Origin: a virus
IMG/VR virus record: IMGVR_UViG_3300030104_000602
Coordinates: 1 to 31,302 of that record
DNA length: 31,302 nt
Reading direction: 5' to 3' (one strand)
A model generated the notes under the pieces. It was not told the DNA's origin. It was given only the letters and a program-made list of their open reading frames with translations, and did not search any database. The first letter of the stretch is position 1; each line of letters opens with the position of its first letter. Shown in pieces: positions 8,696 through 14,822 of this stretch. The position numbers and the translations under genes were made by a program.

Positions 8696-8965
8696 CTAAT
8701 TTTCTTCTGTGCTTACTTCATCAGACTGCGTTGGTTCTGTAAGAACTTCATCGTCTCCATTGTAGATACTAACAAGTCTATTTGAAAAGAAATTAATACC
8801 TGCTTGATATTCTTCTACATCAAGAACTGCATTAGCTTTCTTTTGGTTAAGTCTTTGTAGCCTTCCGAAGACTGCTTGTCCTTCCTCAGGTAAATCCTCT
8901 ACAAAGACTTGAACATTGTCAATAGTTACAAATGGTTTTTCTGAATGTTCTATCATGTCTGCCAT
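8696..8965 (-). CDS. Hypothetical protein downstream of ssb, possibly DUF6447-like
   Basis: An 89-residue acidic protein. The pattern FVTIDNVQVFVEDLPEEGQ followed by a helix ending in FFSNRL resembles small phage proteins grouped as DUF6447, in which a short beta hairpin precedes a coiled-coil helix. I make this link from memory and hold it loosely. The C-terminal 20 residues are acidic and probably disordered. Its start overlaps the ssb stop by one base, and it is followed by a strong terminator, so it is made together with ssDNA-binding protein. Confidence 0.75.
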   Translation of the reverse strand: MADMIEHSEKPFVTIDNVQVFVEDLPEEGQAVFGRLQRLNQKKANAVLDVEEYQAGINFFSNRLVSIYNGDDEVLTEPTQSDEVSTEEN

Positions 8966-9417
8966 TAGAACTCCTCCCCGTCACCAAATGGGTCTATTTC
9001 TGAACCGTCTGCTGACGTTACTTGAACGAGGTCTAGCACTTGCATAGCTTTGAAATCTAAGCCTTTACCTGCTTTACCTTGCCACGTCCAATCATACTCA
9101 TTGTACTGAACTCTAACAGTAGAACCGTTACCTACCATGTCGTCAATGATTTCCTTACTAGCATTGTAAAGCTTTGGTGCTTTACGTATCATACCGTTTG
9201 GTCCATTAACTTTTCTTTTTATAGTGATAGCCTTACCGACTGGCACAGGGTTACCACTCGGGTCTTTAACTGTTAAGTCTTTGACCCTATGACCTGACGA
9301 TTGAAACTGAGAAGCAGTCTCTTCGTCTACCACTACGTCTACTGTATAGACTGGTTCGAATGTAGTGTTGGGTGATGTCACATATGCCCAATACGCTTTT
9401 CCTTCTACTAATGCCAT
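8965..9417 (-). CDS. Single-stranded DNA-binding protein, T7 gp2.5-like
   Basis: A 150-residue protein with an OB-fold-like beta-rich body and the hallmark acidic tail ending in an aromatic residue (DPFGDGEEF). In T7 gp2.5 this tail contacts polymerase and helicase-primase. It should coat single strands at the fork and assist annealing. Aromatic residues for base stacking are frequent (YWAYV, YDWTW). It has its own perfect sigma70-type promoter (9457-9485), a ribosome site (AGGAG) nine bases before the ATG and a terminator after the next gene, consistent with high expression. Confidence 0.85.
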   Translation of the reverse strand: MALVEGKAYWAYVTSPNTTFEPVYTVDVVVDEETASQFQSSGHRVKDLTVKDPSGNPVPVGKAITIKRKVNGPNGMIRKAPKLYNASKEIIDDMVGNGSTVRVQYNEYDWTWQGKAGKGLDFKAMQVLDLVQVTSADGSEIDPFGDGEEF

Positions 9418-9456
9418 AATTATTTACTCCTATTTTGGCTAATGTTGATGTGATGC

Positions 9457-9485
9457 ATTATACTCCTTCCTTTATTTTTTGTCAA
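9457..9485 (-). promoter_or_regulatory. Consensus sigma70 promoter for ssb
   Basis: Minus strand: TTGACA (9485-9480), 17-base spacer, TATAAT (9462-9457). Both boxes and the spacing match the bacterial consensus exactly. The -35 box overlaps the last codons of the upstream 66-residue gene. The leader is CA-rich, as in the other early promoters. Confidence 0.9.
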
Positions 9486-9672
9486 GCAATTTTTTAAGAA
9501 AGTTTATAATACCTGATTGTTCAGATGAAGGCACATGTACCATAAACATTTTACTATTTTCATTGTATTCGTTTATATAGCAATCTTCATTTATGTACAT
9601 AGTCTTACCATTGTCTAAACAAAAGTTATCCCAATCGTTAAATTGGGTTTGTGTTAAAATAAATGTTTCCAT
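9472..9672 (-). CDS. Hypothetical early protein (66 aa)
   Basis: Small protein starting METFILTQTQFNDWDN, with two cysteines, several aromatic residues and a lysine-rich end (FLKKLLDKK). No membrane segment or known motif is visible. It begins two bases after the TonB-like gene, so the two are probably co-transcribed. Its last codons carry the -35 box of the ssb promoter. Function unknown. Confidence 0.7.
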   Translation of the reverse strand: METFILTQTQFNDWDNFCLDNGKTMYINEDCYINEYNENSKMFMVHVPSSEQSGIINFLKKLLDKK

Positions 9673-9673
9673 T

Positions 9674-10345
9674 CTAGTCTCCTAATATTTTTATAGGTAT
9701 GTAACAATCTTTTACATTCCCTGTCAAACTAAATGAATCTAAATATGCCTTCATACCTCGTTTAAGTTTGTTAGGAATGGAAGGTTGATAGTTTACATTT
9801 ACTATTTCATTGTCTTGAACATCATAAGAAACTTTAAATGAATAGTCTCTTCTTAAAGAAACATCTTCTATATATGGTAACAATCTACTATGTGGGGTAG
9901 GGCAAGAAGCAGTAGTCGTTATCTTTACGACAGGCACTTCGACAGGTAATTCTACTACCTCTTGCTCTTTAGTTTCTGAGGGAGCAGGAGTGCTTTGCAA
10001 GTCCTGTGTTCGATTCTCCTTCTCTTCAACTAATTCTTCTTCAACTCTTTGTGGTTGAGTATCAAAAAACATTTGATAAAAGTTATCAGCAGAGTCTTGA
10101 GTCTCCTGTAATTGTCTTCTAACTTCATCTAACTCCATCGAATTATCTTCTATCTTCTGTTCTAAATATTCAAAGTCTGTTATATTACTTTGAACATATT
10201 GTGATATTTTTAATAAATCATTATTTAATTTATTAATTTTTTTAAATTGTTCGTCTTGATATGTTAGTTCTTCTACTACAGTAGACACAAACCAACCAAA
10301 AAACAATACATAAGCTATAATATAAATATAATCTTTACGTTCCAT
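9674..10345 (-). CDS. Membrane-anchored coiled-coil protein with TonB-like architecture
   Basis: A 223-residue protein. Residues 5-24 form one hydrophobic segment after a short basic start (MERKDY), so it is likely anchored in the inner membrane with the rest in the periplasm. Residues 30-95 are a coiled coil. A proline- and glutamate-rich linker follows (PAPSETKEQEVVELPVEVPVV). The last 75 residues (from ITTTASCP) end in a pattern like the TonB C-terminal domain: SFKVSYDVQDNEIVNVNY, then a helix (KLKRGMKAYLDSF) and a closing strand (CYIPIKIL). This suggests an envelope-spanning role, perhaps exclusion or modulation of outer-membrane transport, but alternatives such as an inner-membrane spanin-like protein remain possible. 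A promoter-like sequence lies upstream at 10402-10430. Confidence 0.6.
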   Translation of the reverse strand: MERKDYIYIIAYVLFFGWFVSTVVEELTYQDEQFKKINKLNNDLLKISQYVQSNITDFEYLEQKIEDNSMELDEVRRQLQETQDSADNFYQMFFDTQPQRVEEELVEEKENRTQDLQSTPAPSETKEQEVVELPVEVPVVKITTTASCPTPHSRLLPYIEDVSLRRDYSFKVSYDVQDNEIVNVNYQPSIPNKLKRGMKAYLDSFSLTGNVKDCYIPIKILGD

Positions 10346-10514
10346 ACTGTCTCCTTTTAATTCTTTTCAATTTTTTTCTCCAGTTTAATTTCCAAACCTC
10401 TATTGTACCATCTTTAAAGTGTACTGTCAAGACTCCATTGTTGGCATGTAGAGAAGTTATAGTATCTCTTGCTTGTTGCTCTGCATACATTTCATGTATG
10501 TCATACTCTGTCAT
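10335..10514 (-). CDS. Small hypothetical early protein with basic C-terminus (59 aa)
   Basis: ORF of 59 residues starting MTEYDIHEMY and ending with a strongly basic stretch (WRKKLKRIKRRQYGT). The middle (GVLTVHFKDGTIEVWKL) looks like a small beta hairpin. Its start shares one base with the stop of the upstream basic protein, and its end overlaps the TonB-like gene by 11 bases. The coupling argues that it is real. A near-consensus promoter lies within its coding sequence. No family recognised. Confidence 0.6.
   Translation of the reverse strand: MTEYDIHEMYAEQQARDTITSLHANNGVLTVHFKDGTIEVWKLNWRKKLKRIKRRQYGT
10402..10430 (-). promoter_or_regulatory. Near-consensus sigma70 promoter inside a small ORF
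   Basis: Minus strand: TTGACA (10430-10425), 17-base spacer, TACAAT (10407-10402). It lies within the 59-residue ORF and would drive the TonB-like gene, whose ATG at 10345 is about 50 bases past the expected start site. Being inside a coding region it could be chance, but the match and spacing are good. Confidence 0.6.
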
Positions 10515-10669
10515 TATTTACCTTGCCCCCTATATTTTTTATAAGTTTGTTTTTTTCTTTTAGGCATAGTCGCAGTAGCTACATTACCTCTACCTATGTG
10601 AGTTTTCTTTCCTCGTGAACCTGTAACAGGTTCGTGAGCTACTTGTCCTCTAGTTATTCTTAATGCCAT
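10514..10669 (-). CDS. Small basic hypothetical protein (51 aa)
   Basis: A 51-residue, glycine- and lysine-rich protein (MALRITRGQV start, then RGKKTHIGRG and a PKRKKQ cluster). It is rich in basic residues throughout and could bind nucleic acid. Its ATG lies 10 bases inside the upstream gene and its stop shares a base with the next start (TAATG), so it is translated as part of the early operon. Too short for the usual gene-calling limits. Function unknown. Confidence 0.6.
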   Translation of the reverse strand: MALRITRGQVAHEPVTGSRGKKTHIGRGNVATATMPKRKKQTYKKYRGQGK

Positions 10670-10995
10670 GCGTCAAATCCTCGTGGTTGAAAGTCTACTG
10701 CTTCTTGTACTTCTTCTAAAGTTAATGTTGGAGATATAGTTTCTCCACCACCATTGACTCCCAATATCAAACCATTACCTGCTAAAGTTTGACCGTAGTT
10801 ATCACCATGATAAGTAAAGAATAGTTGGTCTTCAACAAACAATCCTTCATCATCTACATAGATGCCATTTGTTTCATCAATTCTAACTACATCAAACGTA
10901 GCACAGTCAACTAAATCATAAATATTATGAAGAGTTCCGTCAATCTCTACTTCTTTTATTTCTTCGTTTTTTGTATCAATTAATATTGCTTTCAT
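10660..10995 (-). CDS. DUF3846-like early phage protein
   Basis: A 111-residue acidic protein. It starts MKAILIDTKNEEIKEVEIDG, continues with IYDLVDCATFDVVRI and an acidic turn, and ends with a segment like the DUF3846 pattern (GNGLILGVNGGGE). That family is common in phage early regions and has no assigned biochemical role that I can state. Assignment is by general pattern and is tentative. It follows the next early gene upstream by eight bases with a ribosome site (AAGGAG) before the ATG. Confidence 0.6.
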   Translation of the reverse strand: MKAILIDTKNEEIKEVEIDGTLHNIYDLVDCATFDVVRIDETNGIYVDDEGLFVEDQLFFTYHGDNYGQTLAGNGLILGVNGGGETISPTLTLEEVQEAVDFQPRGFDAWH

Positions 10996-11003
10996 ATTTC
11001 TCC

Positions 11004-11267
11004 TTATGTCATTGTTAATAATCTTTCTTTCTCAGCTACTGCCATGTACTCAATATCCTGTGAAGATACTGCCTCACGACAATGATAAGATAAAAACTGT
11101 ATGAGTAAATAAACTACATAAGTATCGTCTTTACTCCAACCTTCGTCTCCTTCAAACTTTTCCCAAATATAGTTAACACAGTCTTCCTTTAGGTCAGGTC
11201 TGTTTGGAAGTTGCCATTGCCTATCTACTTCTTCTTGTATGTAAGACATTAATTCTTCTTGATTCAT
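11004..11267 (-). CDS. Hypothetical early protein (87 aa)
   Basis: An acidic, helix-rich protein starting MNQEELMSYIQEEVDRQWQL. I chose the ATG at 11267 because AAGGAG lies seven bases before it and it overlaps the upstream stop by 4 bases (ATGA). A longer reading beginning at 11333 would lie within the upstream coiled-coil gene and has a basic, non-matching N-terminus. The middle is aromatic-rich (YVVYLLIQFLSYHC). No known domain. Confidence 0.65.
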   Translation of the reverse strand: MNQEELMSYIQEEVDRQWQLPNRPDLKEDCVNYIWEKFEGDEGWSKDDTYVVYLLIQFLSYHCREAVSSQDIEYMAVAEKERLLTMT

Positions 11268-11668
11268 TTCTCTAACTCCTTTATCATTTGTTTTAAGTTT
11301 TCTATTTCTTCTTCTAGTCTTCCTAATGTACAACTAATATCAGATTGAATATCAGCATTAAGTCTATCATATTCATCATTGATATGTTCCATAGCATAAC
11401 TATAGTTATCTTCCTGAGTTTGTTTAACATCATCTATATCATTTTGTAAAGAATATATTTCTCTTTCAACATCACGATTTATCAGGTCACGTACTCTATT
11501 AATATAAGATGTAGCTTCTTCAAAGTCAGCTTCACTTTTTTGTTTAACATCAGCTATATCATTATGAATACTCAGTATTGTATCTGAATATTCAATAGTA
11601 TCTTCAATATAACTTTCTAATCCACTTAGAACTACGTGTTCTTTTGCGGTCTTTTCGTATGCACTCAT
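11264..11668 (-). CDS. Coiled-coil protein with internal repeat (134 aa)
   Basis: Almost wholly alpha-helical and acidic. Two imperfect repeats of about 37 residues are visible: HNDIADVKQKSEADFEEA... and QNDIDDVKQTQEDNYSYA..., each followed by a helix ending in R/D-L-N. This points to an elongated, probably oligomeric rod. There is no membrane segment. It overlaps its neighbours by 4 bases on each side. Function unknown; roles in binding or titrating a host protein are possible but unsupported. Confidence 0.7.
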   Translation of the reverse strand: MSAYEKTAKEHVVLSGLESYIEDTIEYSDTILSIHNDIADVKQKSEADFEEATSYINRVRDLINRDVEREIYSLQNDIDDVKQTQEDNYSYAMEHINDEYDRLNADIQSDISCTLGRLEEEIENLKQMIKELEK

Positions 11669-12399
11669 GCTACTAACCTCACTTCTATTTTCTCGTTATC
11701 AATTACAAAACCTGAATAATCTTTCTTGGCTTTGCCCTTTGCTTTTAGTCCGACAACTACATTGTCTTTATCTAAAAATCTCATGTCGTGTTCATCACCG
11801 TCTATGACCTCTAAACCTTTGAAGGTTTTAGGTATATTTTTTCTGAACACTACTGCTTTGTTCTCTATTATTTTACTAAATAAACTAGCATACTTTTTGT
11901 TTGCTTCTGAGTAACTCCATGTCAAGTGATAATTATCTATGCCGTTTATCTTTCTTGTAGGTATCTTAGTGTAGTCATAAAACTGTATGTTAGGGAACAT
12001 ATCAAATACATTCTTACCATTTACTTCTTGATACTCCCATTGAATATCAGATGTACCATTCAATCTAAGACTAGGTTGCTTACCTAACTTATCACACTCC
12101 TTCTCAAACTTAGTAATGTCAGAGACTAATTGCCCCATAAAGTTATCATACTCGTTGAAATAAAGCAAGGTCTTTCGTATCCTAGCCTGTTGAATTGAAG
12201 TATAAACTCCACCTAATCCTGCAGTATTTAAGCAGGGTTTATCACACTTAGCAATCTTAGAATAAGGACAAGTAGTTTTCTCTCCGTCAGCTAAATCAGA
12301 GGGAGCAAGATACATAATTCTACTAAAGTATTGGTCTTGTATCTTGTTGCTCTTATCAATCTTAGGACTAGAGCTTGATAGTAATTTATATGTAGGCAT
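11665..12399 (-). CDS. GP88-like (gene product 88 family) early protein
   Basis: A 244-residue protein with the layout of the mycobacteriophage-type gene product 88 family. It has a cysteine-containing segment early on (TCPYSKIAKCDKPCLNTAG, cysteines near residues 44, 51 and 56), a run of Q/R-rich helix (QQARIRKTLLYF), then a beta core with SLRLNGTSDI and IQFYDYTKIP. The FYDYTK segment corresponds to the family's FYAYTK-like motif. The cysteines could bind a metal or cluster. The biochemical role of the family is unknown to me. The gene is the first after the structured gap at 12400-12505 and has a good ribosome site (CTGGAG). Confidence 0.7.
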   Translation of the reverse strand: MPTYKLLSSSSPKIDKSNKIQDQYFSRIMYLAPSDLADGEKTTCPYSKIAKCDKPCLNTAGLGGVYTSIQQARIRKTLLYFNEYDNFMGQLVSDITKFEKECDKLGKQPSLRLNGTSDIQWEYQEVNGKNVFDMFPNIQFYDYTKIPTRKINGIDNYHLTWSYSEANKKYASLFSKIIENKAVVFRKNIPKTFKGLEVIDGDEHDMRFLDKDNVVVGLKAKGKAKKDYSGFVIDNEKIEVRLVA

Positions 12400-12412
12400 A
12401 ATTTCTCCAGTT

Positions 12413-12502
12413 AAAAAGTGTGTAGCTAGTATTAGCTAGGTAGTTGCGTTGAGCCATATCCCTAGATTTTCTCACTTCGCACTCAAATACTAACTACACT
12501 TT
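12413..12502 (-). terminator. Long stem-loop in the gap before the GP88-like gene: terminator or leader RNA
   Basis: The gap between the 12506-12907 gene and the GP88-like gene is almost filled by one inverted repeat. The arms are 12486-12502 and 12415-12433: 17 bases pair, with two extra bases in one arm. A six-pair inner stem with a bulge (near 12478-12483 and 12443-12449) can form inside. On the minus strand the second arm ends in five T. It could end transcription of the early block or be a structured 5' leader. The loop is longer than in ordinary terminators, so the type is uncertain. Confidence 0.55.
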
Positions 12503-12505
12503 CAA

Positions 12506-12907
12506 TCAAATAGAATCCTCAGTTATTTCATTAATGATTTGAGGCAGTCTTTCTGTTGAACCTTTTTCAAGTAAAGCTATTGCAAGTTTATCAGTTATCT
12601 CTTGATTTAAAGAATAAGCATTATCAACAAAATCTAAATCATTTTTATAACCTAAAACTAAATTCACACGATTGTTATGGTTAAAAGATTTGATATGAGT
12701 CTTGAGTTCTTTCTGTAGTTTTCTATGTTTATTATAGATTTCTGACTCTTTTTCTTGTAGTTTTTTAATAGCTTCAATTTGTTTTTCAAAAGATAAATAA
12801 TCTCTTTTACTAACTAACTGTCTAGCTTTTATTTTTCTTTGTTTATTTACTTTTTCAGCTATAGTATTAACAATAGCATCTTGTTCAAATTTTCTTAATT
12901 GTTTCAT
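12506..12907 (-). CDS. Lysine-rich coiled-coil early protein (133 aa)
   Basis: Highly charged helical protein. It begins MKQLRKFEQDAIVNTIAEKV, contains a long K/E/Q-rich coiled coil through residue 70 (EAIKKLQEKESEIYNKHRKL), and ends with a more hydrophobic domain (LNQEITDKLAIALLEKG). It sits five bases after the 63-residue gene and is followed by the stem-loop at 12413-12502. No family recognised. Confidence 0.7.
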   Translation of the reverse strand: MKQLRKFEQDAIVNTIAEKVNKQRKIKARQLVSKRDYLSFEKQIEAIKKLQEKESEIYNKHRKLQKELKTHIKSFNHNNRVNLVLGYKNDLDFVDNAYSLNQEITDKLAIALLEKGSTERLPQIINEITEDSI

Positions 12908-12912
12908 AATAA

Positions 12913-13104
12913 TTACCTTATTGTTTGTATTTTATATTTAGTATATTCATAGTTTTGTCTATGAGGTGTTACTGATACTAATTTAAAACCTTTTTTATGA
13001 ATTTCAAATATATCTTCTCTATGAGAATAATTCTCTAAGTATCTGTATTTGTTATCTTTTAAGTATCTTTTAGCACTCTCTAGTGTATTGAATATCTTTA
13101 ACAT
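12913..13104 (-). CDS. Small basic early protein (63 aa)
   Basis: A 63-residue protein rich in K, Y and R (starts MLKIFNTLESAKRYLKDNKY). The pattern suggests a small helix plus beta fold. No Shine-Dalgarno precedes the ATG, whose context is AT-rich (AACAATTATG). It is the first gene after the promoter at 13137-13165, with a CA-rich leader of about 25 bases. Function unknown. Confidence 0.7.
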   Translation of the reverse strand: MLKIFNTLESAKRYLKDNKYRYLENYSHREDIFEIHKKGFKLVSVTPHRQNYEYTKYKIQTIR

Positions 13105-13136
13105 AATTGTTTAGTATTGTTGTTGAATGTTGGAGC

Positions 13137-13165
13137 ATGATACAGTACGACTTGCATTTTGTCAA
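13137..13165 (-). promoter_or_regulatory. Early sigma70 promoter with flanking inverted repeat
   Basis: Minus strand: TTGACA (13165-13160), 17-base spacer, TATCAT (13142-13137). An imperfect 12-bp inverted repeat overlaps it (CAGTACGACTTG near 13143-13154 and CAAGACGTACTG near 13168-13179, one mismatch), which places possible operator half-sites on both sides of the -35 box. The sequence 13180-13194 matches the AT-rich block seen upstream of two other early promoters. Confidence 0.8.
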
Positions 13166-13191
13166 CACAAGACGTACTGCATAGATAACTT

Positions 13192-13596
13192 TTATCCGAA
13201 TAAAGCTTTATTCATTTTTTGAAATAAGCTGGGTTCTTGGAAATCTCTATTTAAACGTAGAGTTTTGAAAGCATCTAAATACTCATTTTCTATCTTAAAG
13301 TTTTCAGGAACTTCAAGAACTTGCATAAGAGGATTACGTTTACCAATACCAACTTTTTGATAAAACCTAACATTTCTTTGAGGGTGTTTCTTCAAAACAT
13401 TTAAAGAAACTTTGCCGACATGAGTTGTATCAAAAGTATCTCCTGATGTAAATTCATATCTATCTTTAAGTTTTCTAACTCTAGCGATAGAAACATTTTC
13501 ATCATCACACAGTTTCCAAAAAGTTTGTACTTCTGACGGTGCATTAGTGATAGCAGTTGTGGTTGCTGAACCTTTATTTGTATATGTTATAGCCAT
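13192..13596 (-). CDS. Hypothetical early protein (134 aa)
   Basis: Begins with a low-complexity T/A-rich stretch (MAITYTNKGSATTTAITNAP), then a basic central region (VRKLKDRYEFTSGD, KKHPQRNVRFYQKVG) and a helical C-terminus. It resembles small phage proteins that bind nucleic acid or host targets, but I recognise no family. No Shine-Dalgarno is present; the start context is an A/T-only stretch. A weak promoter-like sequence (TTGACC near 13638) lies upstream. Confidence 0.7.
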   Translation of the reverse strand: MAITYTNKGSATTTAITNAPSEVQTFWKLCDDENVSIARVRKLKDRYEFTSGDTFDTTHVGKVSLNVLKKHPQRNVRFYQKVGIGKRNPLMQVLEVPENFKIENEYLDAFKTLRLNRDFQEPSLFQKMNKALFG

Positions 13597-13649
13597 AATT
13601 TTTATTATTTATAGTTAAATTAAACTTTAGTTAAGGTCAAAGTCATAAC

Positions 13650-13733
13650 CTATTCGTCAAACAAATCTAAACCTTCAAAGGTATCTTCATTGTTTTCTAA
13701 ATTCGTTAAAAATTCTTTTAAATCATCACTCAT
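13650..13733 (-). CDS. Very small acidic early peptide (27 aa)
   Basis: ORF for MSDDLKEFLTNLENNEDTFE plus seven further residues. It has a good ribosome site (TTTAGGAGA, spacing about six) and sits just after the promoter at 13775-13803 as its first gene. Eleven of 27 residues are acidic. Small acidic early peptides often act as decoys or inhibitors of host enzymes, but this is only inference. It is below normal gene-calling size. Confidence 0.55.
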   Translation of the reverse strand: MSDDLKEFLTNLENNEDTFEGLDLFDE

Positions 13734-13774
13734 ATCATTCTCCTAAATGTTTTGATGTTGCTTTGATGTTGGGA

Positions 13775-13803
13775 AGTATGGCATACGACTGATTGATTGT
13801 CAA
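13775..13803 (-). promoter_or_regulatory. Early sigma70 promoter with conserved upstream block
   Basis: Minus strand: TTGACA (13803-13798), 17-base spacer, CATACT (13780-13775). The eight bases just upstream of the -35 box (GTCTTGTG) are the same as at 13166-13173. The AT-rich block at 13818-13832 is shared with the promoters at 13137 and 14497. The leader is CA-rich. Confidence 0.75.
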
Positions 13804-13839
13804 CACAAGACGCACACCATAAATAAACTTTATATCTAA

Positions 13840-14181
13840 TTACTTCCATGATAAATGTTTAGAGTCAAGAAAATAATCACGAGGTTTTTTCGTAAACCCA
13901 TAATCTTTGTACCATTCTCTCTTTCGCTTTTGCCCTGAAACAAAACTATCTGACTCAGAGTCTCGTCTCCATTGAACAAAAGCTTTAGTTTTAAAGTTTT
14001 CAAGCGACAGTCTAGCTCTATGCGAACGACTACGCATAGTAACCCACTTTCGACCAATCTTGATTTGATACAGTCTATTACCAAATTTTCCCATAAAGAA
14101 AGTTTCAAAGTGGTCAGACATTTGAGGGTTTAAAAGTCTTTCTTGTCTTTCAGGTGAAATTTTTTCATATAGTTTTTCCAT
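13840..14181 (-). CDS. Basic hypothetical early protein (113 aa)
   Basis: Strongly basic protein (many R and K), starting MEKLYEKISPERQERLLNPQ, with aromatic residues in a probable beta core (NRLYQIKIGRKWVTMRSRSH) and a charged C-terminus. The ATG at 14181 has AAGGAG at good spacing. Another frame in the same stretch is rejected. It could bind nucleic acid. Ten bases separate it from the upstream gene. No family recognised. Confidence 0.7.
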   Translation of the reverse strand: MEKLYEKISPERQERLLNPQMSDHFETFFMGKFGNRLYQIKIGRKWVTMRSRSHRARLSLENFKTKAFVQWRRDSESDSFVSGQKRKREWYKDYGFTKKPRDYFLDSKHLSWK

Positions 14182-14191
14182 GTTTATCTCC

Positions 14192-14452
14192 TTAATGTTT
14201 TGTGATTAAACCTCTGAGAATGTACTCAACTTCGTCTAAATGTTCTACTGCTTTTTCTAGTTTGTCAAAGTCTATTGTAGGAAACTCTTTTCTAACTCTG
14301 TCGTCTCCTGTTTGACTAGCCAAAACTATCATGTCTAAAAACATCATCATCCCCCTAACATCTTTTGACATTGCTTCAAATGTTTCATTCTTCATTTGCT
14401 CAAAGGATTGTGGTGGATTCAGTTCTATTACGTTATCTTTTTTATCTTTCAT
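14192..14452 (-). CDS. First gene of the leftward early block (86 aa)
   Basis: An acidic, helical 86-residue protein starting MKDKKDNVIELNPPQS. It lies immediately after the divergent control region, about 38 bases past the expected start of the promoter at 14497-14525. It has no Shine-Dalgarno; the leader is CA-rich and ends AAATAATTATG. As the first early gene it is likely to be made first after infection. No known domain. Confidence 0.7.
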   Translation of the reverse strand: MKDKKDNVIELNPPQSFEQMKNETFEAMSKDVRGMMMFLDMIVLASQTGDDRVRKEFPTIDFDKLEKAVEHLDEVEYILRGLITKH

Positions 14453-14496
14453 AATTATTTGTTGTTGTACTGTGGCACAATTGCCAAAGCCACTCC

Positions 14497-14525
14497 ATCA
14501 AAACATGGTGATGATTTTTTGTCAA
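14497..14525 (-). promoter_or_regulatory. Leftward early promoter
   Basis: Minus strand: TTGACA (14525-14520), 17-base spacer, TTTGAT (14502-14497). The -10 is weak, but the -35 is perfect and the AT-rich block upstream (14542-14556) is shared with the promoters at 13137 and 13775. The 38-base leader can form a small hairpin (GTGGC/GCCAC). Confidence 0.65.
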
Positions 14526-14566
14526 GTTTGAAATCGCAACGCATAAATAAACTTTAGTACATAAAG

Positions 14567-14575
14567 ATTATAGCA
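14567..14575 (-). promoter_or_regulatory. Extended -10 promoter candidate
   Basis: Minus strand reads TGC then TATAAT (14575-14567), an extended -10 element. No good -35 box is visible at the usual distance. It would add a second leftward start upstream of the first early gene. Confidence 0.4.
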
Positions 14576-14703
14576 TAGTTATTATATAAAAACTATATAA
14601 ACTCCATACTCCTGTAAGCTTTTGAAGGGTGTTAAAACGTGTAGACACATAAGTACTTACGCATAAGTATCTATGTAAGCCTTACGTAAAGACTAAAAAA
14701 TAC

Positions 14704-14801
14704 TAATGGCAAAGTTACCCTAAAGGGTAAAATTTTTATTAGAAAAAAAAGCTTGACGGGGTTTCGGCAAAAAGTTACCTTGTAATGGCAAATTTCGGCA
14801 A
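14704..14801. repeat. Iteron-like short direct repeats
   Basis: TAATGGCAAA occurs at 14704-14713 and 14783-14792. TTTCGGCAA occurs at 14762-14770 and 14793-14801. GTTACC occurs near 14714 and 14774. Repeats in this spacing just outside the divergent early/late boundary could be protein-binding sites for a replication initiator or regulator. Confidence 0.5.
14753..14781 (+). promoter_or_regulatory. Weak rightward promoter candidate for the first hairpin ORF
   Basis: TTGACG (14753-14758), a 17-base spacer, then TACCTT (14776-14781). The -35 is good and the -10 poor. It is placed about 40 bases before the ATG at 14823. Confidence 0.4.
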
Positions 14802-14822
14802 CGGTGCTGAAATGTTTAACGA

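Larger units (their letters stand above)
14453..14822. other. Divergent control region between leftward early genes and the hairpin array (no gene)
   Basis: About 370 bases without a supported gene. It holds the early leftward promoter (14497-14525), an extended -10 promoter candidate (14567-14575), a long imperfect hairpin (14647-14676, stem ACATA/TATGT plus six inner pairs, loop CGCA), a perfect 7-bp inverted repeat (TTACCCT at 14715, AGGGTAA ending 14730), and pairs of direct repeats at 14704-14801. Such a layout fits an origin or master control region, but no initiator protein or origin family is recognised. Confidence 0.6.

Noticed and set aside
9980-10022. Segment that resembles the 3' half of a tRNA (TTTGCAAG and TTCGATTC), possibly an attachment core
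   Set aside because: Arm pairing fails and the spacing between anticodon-like and T-loop-like parts is too short. It lies within a coding frame, and no integrase is visible.
13836-14108. Overlapping minus-strand ORF in another frame
   Set aside because: The overlapping frame at 13840-14181 has a better ribosome site and a longer, more protein-like sequence.
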